Source: Chitinimonas viridis
GTDB taxonomy: Bacteria > Pseudomonadota > Gammaproteobacteria > Burkholderiales > Chitinimonadaceae
Assembly (NCBI RefSeq): GCF_030409555.1
Contig: NZ_JAUFPU010000003.1
Location: 62,001 to 126,000, forward strand
Length of the DNA: 64,000 bases
Direction: 5' to 3'
This document shows positions 47,493 through 56,608 of the stretch, piece by piece. The stretch's first letter is position 1. Each line of letters starts with the position of its first letter. The notes under the pieces are model-generated. The model saw only the letters and a list, made by a program, of their open reading frames with translations, searched no databases and was not told the origin of the DNA. Position numbers and translations under genes: made by a program.

Positions 47493-47544
47493 GTAGGCTT
47501 GTCCCCTGGTGGGCGCAGCCTTTGCAATTTGATAGTTGGAATTC

Positions 47545-48558
47545 ATGCATAACGTTACATCCCCCGATGTTGCTGCACCCCTGTCTGCCAGGCGCATCTG
47601 TCTGGCACCGATGTTGGACTGGACGGACCGGCACTATCGATTTTTCTTGCGCCAGATCACCCGCCACACCTTTCTCTATACCGAGATGGTGACCACGGGC
47701 GCCATCCTGCATGGGGACAAGGCGCGGTTTCTGGATTTCAGCGAGGCGGAGCACCCGGTGGCGCTGCAACTGGGGGGCTCGGAGCCGGCTGATCTGGCGG
47801 CGTGTGCCCGGTTGGCTCAGCAGTGGGGCTATGACGAGGTCAATATCAATGTGGGCTGTCCCAGCGAGCGGGTGCAGTCGGGGGCGTTTGGTGCCTGCCT
47901 GATGGAGGAGCCGCAACTGGTGGCCGATTGCGTCAAGGCCATGCGGGATGCGGTGAGCATTCCGGTGACGGTCAAGCACCGTATCGGCATCAACGAGGTG
48001 GAGCACTACGAGTATCTGCGCGACTTTGTCGGGACGGTGGCGGATGCCGGCTGCGAGGTGTTCATCGCCCACGCCCGCAACGCCATACTGAAGGGCCTGA
48101 GCCCCAAGGAGAACCGCGAGGTGCCACCCCTGAAGTACCACTATGTGCACAGGCTCAAACGGGATTTTCCGCAGTTGGAGATCATCATCAACGGTGGCCT
48201 GGACAATTGGCAGGCGGTGGATGAGCAGCTGCAGCATGTGGACGGGGTGATGATAGGCCGCATGGCCTACCACGACCCTTACCAGTTTGCCGAGGTGGAT
48301 GCCCGCTATTACGGTGATGAGCAGGCTGTGGCGAGCCGAGCCGAGGTAGCCCGAGCCCTGATGCCCTATATTGCCGAGCGCATGGCGGCTGGGCGCAGCC
48401 AGCCCAAGCATATCGTCCGGCATGTGCTGGGTTTGTTCCAGGGGCGCCCCGGGGCGCGCAACTGGCGGCGCATGCTCAGTGACAGCAAGGTATTGAATGG
48501 AGCAGGGCCGGAATTGATAGAGGCGGCCCTGGCGGAAGTGGAACCGGTGGTGGCTTAG
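47545..48558 (+). CDS. dusA: tRNA-dihydrouridine(20/20a) synthase DusA
   Basis: DusA reduces U20/U20a in the tRNA D-loop with FMN. The 337 residues include CLAPMLDWTDRHYRFFLRQ, YTEMVTTGAILHGD, VALQLGGSEPADLA, NINVGCPSERVQSGAFGACLM (catalytic Cys in VGCPSERVQSG), VTVKHRIGIN, FIAHARNAILKGLSPKENR and INGGLDNW. HARNA and LSPKENR are DusA-specific in contrast to DusB/C. The ATG at 47545 is preferred to a TTG three codons earlier. Confidence 0.96.
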   Translation: MHNVTSPDVAAPLSARRICLAPMLDWTDRHYRFFLRQITRHTFLYTEMVTTGAILHGDKARFLDFSEAEHPVALQLGGSEPADLAACARLAQQWGYDEVNINVGCPSERVQSGAFGACLMEEPQLVADCVKAMRDAVSIPVTVKHRIGINEVEHYEYLRDFVGTVADAGCEVFIAHARNAILKGLSPKENREVPPLKYHYVHRLKRDFPQLEIIINGGLDNWQAVDEQLQHVDGVMIGRMAYHDPYQFAEVDARYYGDEQAVASRAEVARALMPYIAERMAAGRSQPKHIVRHVLGLFQGRPGARNWRRMLSDSKVLNGAGPELIEAALAEVEPVVA

Positions 48559-48560
48559 CG

Positions 48561-49220
48561 ATGGAGCAGCGCATGTTAGGTAAGAACCTGTTGCAGCTGG
48601 TGCTGGCGTTGGGCCTGGTAGGCACGAGTTGGGCGGCATCGCCGGTGCTGCTGGCTACCATGGGCAACAAGGTGTCGCTGTCTTTGGGTGGCAAGCCCTT
48701 GACTCTGAGCGTGGGGCAGCAGCGCGAGGGTATCAAGCTGATATCGGTGGGCGAGGACAGTGCGGTGCTGGAAGTGGAGGGCAAGCGCCAGAGTGTGCGC
48801 CTGGGCCAGGAGTTCTATGCCGGCGGCAGCCAGGCGGAGCAGGCCCAGACCAACAGCTTTACCGTGTTTGATGTCGGCGGTGGCCACTTCATGGCCCAGA
48901 TCAGCCTGGGTGGCGGTGGCGTCAGGGGGCTGATCGATACCGGGGCGTCCTTGTTGTCGCTGTCGGGCAACCAGGCCAAGGCCATGGGGCTGCGCTTCGA
49001 GCGTAACCAGCCCATCATGCTGCGCACGGCCCAGGGTGTGCAGAATGGCTGGCGTACCAAGGTGCCCAGCCTGCGCATCGAAGGGGTGCAGCTCTACAAT
49101 GTGGACGCCGTGGTGACCGATGGTGCCTACCCGGAAGTCGCGCTGATAGGTATGAGTGTGCTGGGCCAGTTCCATATGCAGAACGATGGCCAGCGCATGA
49201 CATTGAAGAAGAAATACTGA
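48561..49220 (+). CDS. Retropepsin-like aspartic protease (TIGR02281-type), exported
   Basis: The 219 residues start with a signal peptide (LLQLVLALGLVGTSWA, cleavage near residue 25). A C-terminal retropepsin-like domain has the catalytic D-T-G-A-S at 126-130 in RGLIDTGASLLSLS and the later VALIGMSVLGQF. The domain is a single-copy, dimer-type clan AA protease. The N-terminal part has two small beta motifs (VSLSLGGKPLTLSVGQ, AVLEVEGKRQSVRLGQ). Substrates are unknown. The ATG is two bases after the dusA stop, so the genes are coupled. Confidence 0.85.
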   Translation: MEQRMLGKNLLQLVLALGLVGTSWAASPVLLATMGNKVSLSLGGKPLTLSVGQQREGIKLISVGEDSAVLEVEGKRQSVRLGQEFYAGGSQAEQAQTNSFTVFDVGGGHFMAQISLGGGGVRGLIDTGASLLSLSGNQAKAMGLRFERNQPIMLRTAQGVQNGWRTKVPSLRIEGVQLYNVDAVVTDGAYPEVALIGMSVLGQFHMQNDGQRMTLKKKY

Positions 49221-49232
49221 GAAGACGGTTAC

Positions 49233-49721
49233 ATGGACAAGACGAAGAAACAGGACAAGGCCTTGCAGCAATGGTCGATCTGGCCGCCGGCCTTGCTGGC
49301 CCTGGTGCTGCTGACCCTGGGACTGTGGGTGCTGCGCAGCATGGGCGTGGCCAGCCCGGTGCAACTGGGGTATGTGCTGCTGGCGCTGGTGCTGACCTGG
49401 CTGTTGCTGCCCTACCTGGCCTACAAGACCTGGTGCGAGGGCGAGGCGCTGTGCTGGCGTTGGGGGCAGTTGAACCACGGGCCGGTGCAACGTCTGGCGC
49501 TGGCCGATATTGCGGCGGTGGAGGTGGCTGCCCTGCCGGACAAACCGACCCGGCCGGTGCGCAGGGAAGGCGTGGAGGAGCGCCATGGCGGCAATTTCAC
49601 GCCCGACCTGAATCAGGGCGTGAAGCTGCAGACCCGTGATGGCCGCACCATCTGGCTGTGCCTGCCGCAGCCGGCGCAGTTCGCCAAGGCCTTGCGTGCC
49701 TTGCTGGCGACTGCCCCTTGA
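49233..49721 (+). CDS. Membrane protein with two N-terminal helices and a PH-like cytoplasmic domain
   Basis: The 162-residue protein has two hydrophobic helices (about 18-37 and 45-65), then a beta-rich domain of about 95 residues (CEGEALCWRWGQLNHGPVQRLALADIAAVEV in pieces, VKLQTRDGRTIWLCLPQP). Two helices plus a bPH-like domain is a layout of bacterial PH-domain membrane proteins, but no family was recognised with certainty. It lies 12 nt after the protease gene, so they are likely co-transcribed. Confidence 0.68.
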   Translation: MDKTKKQDKALQQWSIWPPALLALVLLTLGLWVLRSMGVASPVQLGYVLLALVLTWLLLPYLAYKTWCEGEALCWRWGQLNHGPVQRLALADIAAVEVAALPDKPTRPVRREGVEERHGGNFTPDLNQGVKLQTRDGRTIWLCLPQPAQFAKALRALLATAP

Positions 49722-49755
49722 ATCCCTCTTTCACCGTACTGCAAGCAGGTTGCGC

Positions 49756-50349
49756 ATGAAGAAGCTCGTACTCGCCAGCAACAATGCCGGAAAACTGAAG
49801 GAGTTCCAGCGTTTGCTGGGGGCTCTTGCCATCGAGGTGATACCGCAGGGGCAACTGGGGGTGGGCGAAGCCGAAGAGCCGCACGCCACCTTCGTCGAGA
49901 ATGCCCTGGCCAAGGCTCGCCATGCGGCGGCGGCCACTGGTTTGCCGGCGCTGGCCGATGATTCCGGCATCTGCGTGCCGGCCCTGGGCGGTGCGCCTGG
50001 GGTGTATTCGGCCCGATATGGCGGTGAGCCGAAATCGGATGCGCGCAACAACCAGAAGCTGGTGGCGGATATGGCCGGCCAGGCCGACCGCCGGGCTTTC
50101 TACTATGCGGTGCTGGTGCTGGTACGCACGGCGGATGACCCCCGGCCCCTGATTGCCGAAGGCCGGTTTGATGGCGAGCTGCTGGCTGAACCGCGCGGCG
50201 AGGGGGGCTTTGGCTACGATCCGCATTTCTGGGTGCCGGCACTGGGCAAGACCGTGGCCGAGCTGACACCGGAAGAGAAGAACCCCATCAGCCATCGCGG
50301 CCAGGCCCTGGCTGCCCTGTTGGACAAGCTGGCAAAGGATGCACTATGA
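49756..50349 (+). CDS. rdgB: Non-canonical purine NTP pyrophosphatase (RdgB/HAM1)
   Basis: RdgB hydrolyses dITP, XTP and similar nucleotides to keep them out of DNA and RNA. The 197 residues start MKKLVLASNNAGKLKEFQ and show ENALAKARHAA, LADDSGICVPALGGAPGVYSARY (in pieces), GEGGFGYDPHFWVP and KNPISHRGQALA. The ATG at 49756 fits the family start. The stop overlaps the start of the following small gene (ATGA), and hemW follows that. Confidence 0.96.
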   Translation: MKKLVLASNNAGKLKEFQRLLGALAIEVIPQGQLGVGEAEEPHATFVENALAKARHAAAATGLPALADDSGICVPALGGAPGVYSARYGGEPKSDARNNQKLVADMAGQADRRAFYYAVLVLVRTADDPRPLIAEGRFDGELLAEPRGEGGFGYDPHFWVPALGKTVAELTPEEKNPISHRGQALAALLDKLAKDAL

Positions 50350-50561
50350 CGAGCCCATGGCCGAAATGGCTGAAGGACGATGGGGCGGTGGTGAGCTGCT
50401 TCGAGAAGGTCAAGGTGATGGAAGAAAACCTGGGCGAGATACAGCAGATGACCCAGGACGCATTCGAGGATGGCCTGTTGATGGAAGTCTCGGAGGCGCA
50501 GATGCGCGAGGCCCTGCACCGCATGGTGGATGCGCTGGTCAACCCCTACCGCAAGCCATGA
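50346..50561 (+). CDS. Small conserved-position protein between rdgB and hemW
   Basis: The 71-residue acidic, helical protein (PWPKWLKDDGAVVSCFEKVK near the start, SEAQMREALHRMVDAL near the end) overlaps rdgB by four bases and hemW by four bases. Double coupling strongly supports that it is translated. Small genes of this kind sit between rdgB and hemW in other betaproteobacteria, from memory. It has no signal, membrane segment or known domain. Function unknown. Confidence 0.82.
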   Translation: MTSPWPKWLKDDGAVVSCFEKVKVMEENLGEIQQMTQDAFEDGLLMEVSEAQMREALHRMVDALVNPYRKP

Positions 50562-51772
50562 TCATCCCCATCCACCCCCATCCTGGCCCGGCGGCTGTTG
50601 TGGCGGCCCCGGCTGCGGGCTGGGCCTTGCAGGCATTGCCGCCGCTATCGCTGTATATCCATTTTCCCTGGTGTGTGCGCAAGTGCCCATATTGCGACTT
50701 CAATTCGCATGAAGCCAAGGGGGGCATGGACGAGGCGGGCTATGTGGCGGCCTTGCTGACCGACCTGGAGCACAGCCTGCCGCTGATCTGGGGCCGGCCC
50801 ATACACACCATCTTCATGGGCGGGGGCACACCCAGCCTGTTTTCGGCCGAAGCCATGGACAGCCTGCTGGCCGGCATACGGGCGCGCACCAAGCTGCTGC
50901 CCGATGCCGAGATCACGCTGGAGGCCAACCCCGGTACGGTGGAGGCGGACAAGTTCAAGGGCTACCGGGCGGCAGGGATCAATCGTCTCTCTATCGGCAT
51001 ACAGAGTTTTGATCCGGCCCATCTGGCCGCCATAGGCCGCATACACGATGGCGATGAGGCGCGGCGGGCAGCGGCGCTTGCGCGCGAGACCTTTGACACC
51101 TTCAATCTGGACCTGATGTTTGCCCTGCCGGGCCAGACCGTGGCGCAGGCGCTGGCGGATGTGGAAACGGCGTTGTCGTTCTCGCCCACCCATCTGAGCT
51201 GCTACCACCTGACGCTGGAGCCCAATACCTATTTCTACCGCTATCCGCCCAGCCTGCCTGATGACGATACGGCTGCCGAGATGCACGATGTGATCGCCGC
51301 GCGGTTGGCGAGCGCGGGGTTTGATCACTATGAAACCAGTGCCTATGCGCTGCCTAGCCACCGGGCACGGCATAACGTCAATTACTGGCAGTTTGGCGAT
51401 TACCTGGGCATAGGGGCGGGTGCCCATGGCAAGCTCAGTTTCCATGACCGCATCCTGCGCCAAGCGCGCTACAAGCAGCCGGCCGCGTACCTGAAGGCAG
51501 TGGCGGCGGGCAATGCGGTGCAGACCGAGGAACTGGTGGATCACCAGGACCTGCCGTTCGAATTCATGCTCAATGCGCTGCGTTTGAGCGAAGGCGTGGC
51601 GGCTACCCTCTATAGTGAACGTACCGGCCTGCCGCTGGCAGGTATTGCGCGCACCCTGGCGCGGGTGCATGAACAGGGCTTGCTGGATGCCGACCCCACC
51701 CGGCTGGCGCCCAGCGAGCTGGGTCGGCGCCACCTGAATCGATTGATGGAAGCCTTTTTGCCCGACCGTTGA
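50558..51772 (+). CDS. hemW: Heme chaperone HemW (radical SAM, coproporphyrinogen III oxidase-like)
   Basis: The 404 residues have the radical-SAM motif CVRKCPYCDF with Cys39, Cys43 and Cys46, then TIFMGGGTPSL, LEANPGTVE, RLSIGIQSFD, DLMFALPGQT, LSCYHLTLEP and a C-terminal HemN_C domain. HemW proteins bind heme and deliver it to respiratory enzymes; they lack real coproporphyrinogen oxidase activity. The N-terminus carries a proline-rich extension of about 25 residues before the barrel. The ATG at 50558 overlaps the upstream small gene. Confidence 0.95.
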   Translation: MIIPIHPHPGPAAVVAAPAAGWALQALPPLSLYIHFPWCVRKCPYCDFNSHEAKGGMDEAGYVAALLTDLEHSLPLIWGRPIHTIFMGGGTPSLFSAEAMDSLLAGIRARTKLLPDAEITLEANPGTVEADKFKGYRAAGINRLSIGIQSFDPAHLAAIGRIHDGDEARRAAALARETFDTFNLDLMFALPGQTVAQALADVETALSFSPTHLSCYHLTLEPNTYFYRYPPSLPDDDTAAEMHDVIAARLASAGFDHYETSAYALPSHRARHNVNYWQFGDYLGIGAGAHGKLSFHDRILRQARYKQPAAYLKAVAAGNAVQTEELVDHQDLPFEFMLNALRLSEGVAATLYSERTGLPLAGIARTLARVHEQGLLDADPTRLAPSELGRRHLNRLMEAFLPDR

Positions 51773-51793
51773 GCCGGGAGACAGGAGCCTGCC

Positions 51794-52543
51794 GTGCTGC
51801 TGCGTGCCTTGCTGATCCTGCTTGCCTGCCTGCCACTGGCGGCCGAGCCGCTGAAACTGCGGCTGGTGACGGATGATTGGCCGCCGTATGAGTACGCGGC
51901 CAAGGGCAAGGCCGATGGTTACAGCGTGGCCAGGTTGGAGGCCGTGCTGCGGCAGATGGAGGTGGAGCTGGTCCACCCCGATCGGGCCGTGCCCTGGAAG
52001 CGCCTGCTGGCCATGCTGGAGGCGGGGGAGGCCGATGTGGCAGTCAATGGCGGCAAGGTGGACAACCGGGAGGCCTATGTGCATTTTTCGGCCGAGCCTT
52101 TTACCGAAACCCGCTGGACGGCTTTCAGCCGTCGCAGCGATGGCTTGCGGCTGCAGAAGAAAGAGGATTTCAAGGGTTTGCGGGCCGGCTTGGTGCATGG
52201 CTGGAGCTATTCGCCGGAGATCGAGGCATTTCTGGGTAGCCAGGGTAAGTCGGTGGTGTCCTACGATCAGTTCAGCAATTTCCGTCGGCTGCTGGCCGGC
52301 CAGGTGGACTATGTGATCGAGGAGCGGCAGGTGGGGCTGCACCTGGCCGCCAAGCAGGGGTGGGGTGAGCAATTGGTCACCGCCGATGTGATGAACCAAC
52401 CCATCCGCTTTTATGTGATGTTCTCGCGCAAGACCGTCACCCCCGAATGGGTAGCCCGCTTTGACGCGGCCTTCAGGGCTTTTCGTGGTAGTGCCGAGGA
52501 TAGGGCGCTGCGCAAGCGGTATGGCTTGGAAAGTCTGCCATAG
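51794..52543 (+). CDS. Periplasmic solute-binding protein, SBP_bac_3 type
   Basis: The product has 249 residues with a GTG start at 51794 after ACAGGAG. A signal peptide ([16 protein letters not shown], cleavage near 17) is followed by a family-3 binding fold: [60 protein letters not shown] and [21 protein letters not shown] (in pieces). No permease or ATPase is adjacent. Orphan proteins of this kind occur in many paralogues in betaproteobacteria; a second one lies at 62398-63159. The ligand is unknown, probably an amino acid. Confidence 0.85.
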   Translation: MLLRALLILLACLPLAAEPLKLRLVTDDWPPYEYAAKGKADGYSVARLEAVLRQMEVELVHPDRAVPWKRLLAMLEAGEADVAVNGGKVDNREAYVHFSAEPFTETRWTAFSRRSDGLRLQKKEDFKGLRAGLVHGWSYSPEIEAFLGSQGKSVVSYDQFSNFRRLLAGQVDYVIEERQVGLHLAAKQGWGEQLVTADVMNQPIRFYVMFSRKTVTPEWVARFDAAFRAFRGSAEDRALRKRYGLESLP

Positions 52544-52784
52544 CAAGGCAAGATGGCACCCTTGGTGGCGGCGCTGGGCAGCCTGGTCCAGGCGGGCGTT
52601 GAGTGGCAACTGGCCTCTATCAGGCCTGGTGGGCTCGTTCCGCCCTCGTTCCGGCGCGTGCTGGAAGGAGGGTGTGTGCAGGGCTTCCAGCTTCCCCCCA
52701 ATACATTCAACTATGTCGCACGAGGCCGCGTTGTTCATGCTGCCTGCCGGCTATCCGTCGCGTCGTTTACCCAAGGAATACATC

Positions 52785-53165
52785 ATGAGCAAAGAAATCG
52801 TCCATAGCGACCACGCACCCAAGGCTGTCGGCACTTATTCGCAGGCCGTGAAGGTGGGCAACACGGTTTACCTGTCGGGCCAGTTGGGCCTGGACCCGGT
52901 GACCGGCGAGTTGGCCGAGGGCTTTGAGGCCCAGGCCCACCTGATGTTCAAGAACCTGCGCGCGGTGGCACAGGCGGCCGGCGGCGACCTCAAGGATATC
53001 GTCAAGCTGGGCGTGTTCGTGACTGACCTGGCCAACTTCGGCAAGCTCAACGAGATCATGGGCCAGTATTTTGATGCCCCTTACCCTGCCCGCGCCGCCA
53101 TCCAGGCCGCGGCACTGCCCAAGGGTGGCCAGGTCGAGGCTGACGCGGTGCTGGTACTGGCCTGA
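52785..53165 (+). CDS. ridA: RidA-family 2-iminobutanoate/2-iminopropanoate deaminase
   Basis: RidA removes reactive enamine/imine intermediates produced by PLP enzymes such as threonine dehydratase. The 126 residues start [20 protein letters not shown] and have [53 protein letters not shown] (in pieces) and [22 protein letters not shown] (in pieces), with the catalytic Arg in the PARAAIQ strand. The ATG at 52785 follows AAGGAA. About 240 bp before it show no gene. Confidence 0.95.
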   Translation: MSKEIVHSDHAPKAVGTYSQAVKVGNTVYLSGQLGLDPVTGELAEGFEAQAHLMFKNLRAVAQAAGGDLKDIVKLGVFVTDLANFGKLNEIMGQYFDAPYPARAAIQAAALPKGGQVEADAVLVLA

Positions 53166-53176
53166 TCGCCGACTGA

Positions 53177-53212
53177 GGCGGCCCCGGCACTGTCGTGCCA
53201 GGGCCGCCTTTC
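53177..53212 (+). terminator. Terminator after ridA
   Basis: GGCGGCCCCGGCA and TGCCAGGGCCGCC pair with one mismatch around CTGTCG and are followed by TTTC. It separates ridA from the peptide transporter genes. Confidence 0.75.
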
Positions 53213-53326
53213 TTGCACTGGCGAAAAGGCCACAGTGGCCGGACTGCGCTTGGCAGTCAGGCCAAACGGCATGGCATGATCGCGGCCTTCGCTCCCTTGG
53301 GGGTGCCTTTGTCTGCGGGTCGTGCC

Positions 53327-55624
53327 ATGCTTGTACTCCAGCCTTTTTCCTTGTCGCTACGCGCGCTGCGGCGCTCGCTGCTGCTGGCGGCGACACCCGC
53401 GCTGCTGCTGTTGGGGGGCTGCGAAGTGGCCAACCAGCCGCATAGCCAGGCCGACCTGACCGGCGATGTGATGTTCAGTTCGTTCCAGGAGCGGCCCAAG
53501 TTTCTGGATCCGGTCAGCTCCTATAACCTGAACGAAACCCCCTGGACCTACCAGACCTACGAGCCGCTGCTGCATTACCACTACCTCAAGCGGCCCTACA
53601 CGCTGGAGGGGCTGACCGCCACCGAGGTGCCGATACCGCGCTATTACGACCAGGCCGGCAATACCCTGCCTGACGATGCGCCCAGCGAGCAGATCGCTAC
53701 CAGCATCTACACCATCAAACTGCAGCCCGGCATACGCTACCAGCCCCATCCGGCGCTGGCCCGTGATGCCGCTGGGCAGTTGCTGTATCACGATCTCAAA
53801 CCGGCCCAGCTGGCTGGCAAATACAGCATCTGGGATTTTCCGCTGGCGCAGGCGGCCAGCAGCAGCCGCGAAGTGACGGCAGAAGATTACGTCTACCAGA
53901 TCAAGCGCCTGGCCAGCCCCTATGTGCCCACGCCGTCGCCCATCTACAACCTGCTCAACCAGTACATAGTCGGCCTGCAGGATCTGGGCGAGCAGCTCAA
54001 GGCCGAGCGCAATGCGCAGCTAGCGCAGCGTGACCCGCGTGACCGTTACCTGCCCTGGCGCGATCTGCGCGAGGTGAAGCTGGAAGGTGCCCGCGCGCTG
54101 GATGCGCGCACGCTGGAAATACGCATCGCCGGCAAGTACCCGCAGTTCAAGTACTGGATGGCCATGACCTTCTTTGTCCCCATCCCCTGGGAGGCCGACC
54201 GCTTCTATGCCCAGCGCGGCATGGCGGAGCATTCGCTGTCGCTGAATACCTGGCCGGTGGGGACGGGGCCCTTTATGCTGACCGAGCAGAGCGCCAGCCG
54301 CTACGTGATGGTGCGCAACCCGAACTACCGCGATATGCGCTACCCCAGCGAGGGCTCGGCGGAGGACAAGGCGCAGGGATTGCTGGCCGATGCCGGCAAG
54401 CGGCTGCCCTTCCTGGACAAGCTGGTGTTCCTGCAGGAGAAGGAGTCTGAGCCTGAGCAGGCCAAGTTCATGCAGGGCTACTACGATGTGCCCGATCTCA
54501 GCCGCATCGATGTGGGTTTTGTCTTTCTCAAGGAAGCCATGGACCAGACCGGCCGCTGGCAGGTGCTGCGTGAGCATGGGGTGAAACTGGAGCCGACCAT
54601 AGAACCGACCAGCTGGTATATGGGCTTCAATTGGCTGGACCCGGTGGTGGGCGGCGGCAAGAACCCGGAGGAGGCCGAGCGGCACCGTAAGTTGCGCCAG
54701 GCCATTGCCATCGCCACCGACTGGGAAGAGCACAACGCCATTTTCTTTGATACCTATGGGCCGTCGGTGCCGGCCATGGGGCCGATTCCACCAGGTTTGT
54801 TCGGCTACCGTATCGGCGAGGCGGGTATCAACCCGGTGACCCATGTCTGGCGTGATGGCCAGGCTGTGCGGCGCCCACTGGCTGACGCCAAGCGCTTGCT
54901 GGCCGAGGCGGGCTATCCCGATGGGCGCGACGCCAAGAGCGGCAAGCCGCTGCTGCTGTTCTATGACTCTAACGGCGTGGGGCCGGCTTATCAGGCCAGG
55001 TTGGACTGGCAGGTCAAGCAAATGCAGAAACTGGGCATACAGCTGGAGATACGGGCATCGGACTACAACCGCTTCCAGGACCGCATGCGCAAGGGCAATG
55101 CCCAGCTGTATTTCTGGGGCTGGTTCTCGGACTACCCGGACCCGGAGAATTACTTGTTCCTGCTGAACAGCACCCAGTCCAAGGTGAAGTTTGAGGGTGA
55201 AAATGCCTCCAACTATGCCAACCCGGAATACGACAAGCTCTATACCCGCATGCGCGACCTGCCGGACAACGCCGAGCGGCAGCAGGTGATAGACCAGATG
55301 GTGGCCATGGTGCAGCGGGATGCACCATGGAGCTGGGGGCTGTTTCCTGGCTCGTTGGGGGTGTACCAGCAGTGGGTGCACAACGCCAAGCCCACTTCGA
55401 TTGCCAACGACAAGGTCAAATACATGCGGGTAGATGGGGCGTTGCGGGCCAGCAAGGTCGCGCAATGGAACCAGCCACGGGTGTGGCCGCTGGGCGTAGG
55501 TATGGTGGCCCTGGGCCTGCTGCTGTGGCCGGCCTGGCGCATCTACCGCCGGCGTGAGCGCGCCACCGCGCGTACCCTGCGTATCAACAGCGGCCGCAGT
55601 GCCAGCAAGGGAGCGCAAGCATGA
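53327..55624 (+). CDS. Peptide/oligopeptide ABC transporter solute-binding lipoprotein with C-terminal membrane segment
   Basis: The 765 residues begin with a lipoprotein signal ending in LLLLGGC (Cys near 30). A long SBP_bac_5 domain follows (SSYNLNETPWTYQTYEPLL, FTAEDYVY-like VTAEDYVYQIKRLA, WPVGTGPFMLTEQ, RQAIAIATDWEEHN, WFSDYPDPENYLFLLNS). Unusually, the protein ends with a hydrophobic helix (about 722-738, MVALGLLLWPAWRIY) and a basic cytoplasmic tail. It would thus be anchored at both ends. The ATG at 53327 is chosen for the signal sequence; upstream in-frame starts add non-signal residues. It overlaps the next permease gene. Confidence 0.88.
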   Translation: MLVLQPFSLSLRALRRSLLLAATPALLLLGGCEVANQPHSQADLTGDVMFSSFQERPKFLDPVSSYNLNETPWTYQTYEPLLHYHYLKRPYTLEGLTATEVPIPRYYDQAGNTLPDDAPSEQIATSIYTIKLQPGIRYQPHPALARDAAGQLLYHDLKPAQLAGKYSIWDFPLAQAASSSREVTAEDYVYQIKRLASPYVPTPSPIYNLLNQYIVGLQDLGEQLKAERNAQLAQRDPRDRYLPWRDLREVKLEGARALDARTLEIRIAGKYPQFKYWMAMTFFVPIPWEADRFYAQRGMAEHSLSLNTWPVGTGPFMLTEQSASRYVMVRNPNYRDMRYPSEGSAEDKAQGLLADAGKRLPFLDKLVFLQEKESEPEQAKFMQGYYDVPDLSRIDVGFVFLKEAMDQTGRWQVLREHGVKLEPTIEPTSWYMGFNWLDPVVGGGKNPEEAERHRKLRQAIAIATDWEEHNAIFFDTYGPSVPAMGPIPPGLFGYRIGEAGINPVTHVWRDGQAVRRPLADAKRLLAEAGYPDGRDAKSGKPLLLFYDSNGVGPAYQARLDWQVKQMQKLGIQLEIRASDYNRFQDRMRKGNAQLYFWGWFSDYPDPENYLFLLNSTQSKVKFEGENASNYANPEYDKLYTRMRDLPDNAERQQVIDQMVAMVQRDAPWSWGLFPGSLGVYQQWVHNAKPTSIANDKVKYMRVDGALRASKVAQWNQPRVWPLGVGMVALGLLLWPAWRIYRRRERATARTLRINSGRSASKGAQA

Positions 55625-56598
55625 TGACCTATCTGGTGCGCCGCACCCTGTACTCCATCTTGGTGCTGGCCGGTATCAACCTGGTGACCTTCTTTCTGTT
55701 CTTTTCGGTGAATACCCCGGACGACATGGCCCGCCTGCAGCTGGGCGGCAAGCGGGTGGCGCAGGAGGCGGTGGAGCGCTGGAAGGCCGAGCGCGGCTAT
55801 GACCAGCCGCTGTACTTCAATGCGCAGGCGGCTGGGGTGGGCAAGCTGACCCAGACGGTGTTTTTCGAGAGCTCGGCCAAGCTGTTGCGGCTGGACTTTG
55901 GCAAGACCAATGAGAACCGCAATATGGGCTGGGAGCTGGGCAACCGTATCGGCCCCACCCTGGCGCTGGCGATACCGATACTGCTGATCTCGGTAACGCT
56001 GTCCATCATCCTGGGGCTGGGACTGGTGTTCTACCGCCATACGGTGCTGGATACCTGGGGGGTGGTGGTGCTGGTGGGGCTGATGTCCACCTCGTCGCTG
56101 TTCTTCATCATCATGGGCCAGTACCTGTTCGCCAAGCTTATGGTCATTACGCCGGTATCGGGCTTCAGCCCGCCGCCGGGCATGTTCAAGTTCCTGCTGC
56201 TACCTGTGCTGGTATCGGTGATTGCCCACCTGGGGCCTGATACCCGTCTGTATCGCACGCTGTTCCTGGAGGAACTGGGCAAGGATTATGTCCGTACCGC
56301 CCGCGCCAAGGGGGTGTCGGAATGGGCTGTGCTGGGGCGCCATGTGCTGCGCAATTCCCTGATACCCATTATTACCTCGATAGGCCTGCTGCTGCCGGCG
56401 CTGCTGGCCGGTTCCATCCTGCTGGAGACCTTCTTCGGCATACCGGGCCTGGGCACTTTTGCGGTGGACGGGATCACCAGCCAGGATTTTTCCATCGTCC
56501 GGGCCATGGTGTTCTTCGGTTCCTTCCTTTATGTCATTACCTACCTGCTGACCGACTTTGCCTATGCCTGGTCTGATCCGCGGGTGCGCCTGAAGTGA
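55621..56598 (+). CDS. Peptide ABC transporter permease (OppB/DppB-like)
   Basis: The 325-residue protein has six membrane helices. The N-terminal MTYLVRRTLYSILVLAGINLVTFFLFF (in pieces) is typical of DppB-type permeases, and the EAA loop reads DYVRTARAKGVSEWAVLGRHVLRNSLIPII (in pieces). A periplasmic insert (about 40-110) is larger than in DppB. The ATG overlaps the stop of the binding protein. It forms the channel with the next permease. Confidence 0.93.
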   Translation: MMTYLVRRTLYSILVLAGINLVTFFLFFSVNTPDDMARLQLGGKRVAQEAVERWKAERGYDQPLYFNAQAAGVGKLTQTVFFESSAKLLRLDFGKTNENRNMGWELGNRIGPTLALAIPILLISVTLSIILGLGLVFYRHTVLDTWGVVVLVGLMSTSSLFFIIMGQYLFAKLMVITPVSGFSPPPGMFKFLLLPVLVSVIAHLGPDTRLYRTLFLEELGKDYVRTARAKGVSEWAVLGRHVLRNSLIPIITSIGLLLPALLAGSILLETFFGIPGLGTFAVDGITSQDFSIVRAMVFFGSFLYVITYLLTDFAYAWSDPRVRLK

Positions 56599-56608
56599 GC
56601 ATGCCGCG

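Noticed and set aside
50645..52738. 697-codon minus-strand open frame spanning hemW and the binding protein gene
   Set aside because: It runs antisense through two recognised genes and the gap after them, has a Gln/His/Arg-rich composition typical of shadows, and no recognisable motif.
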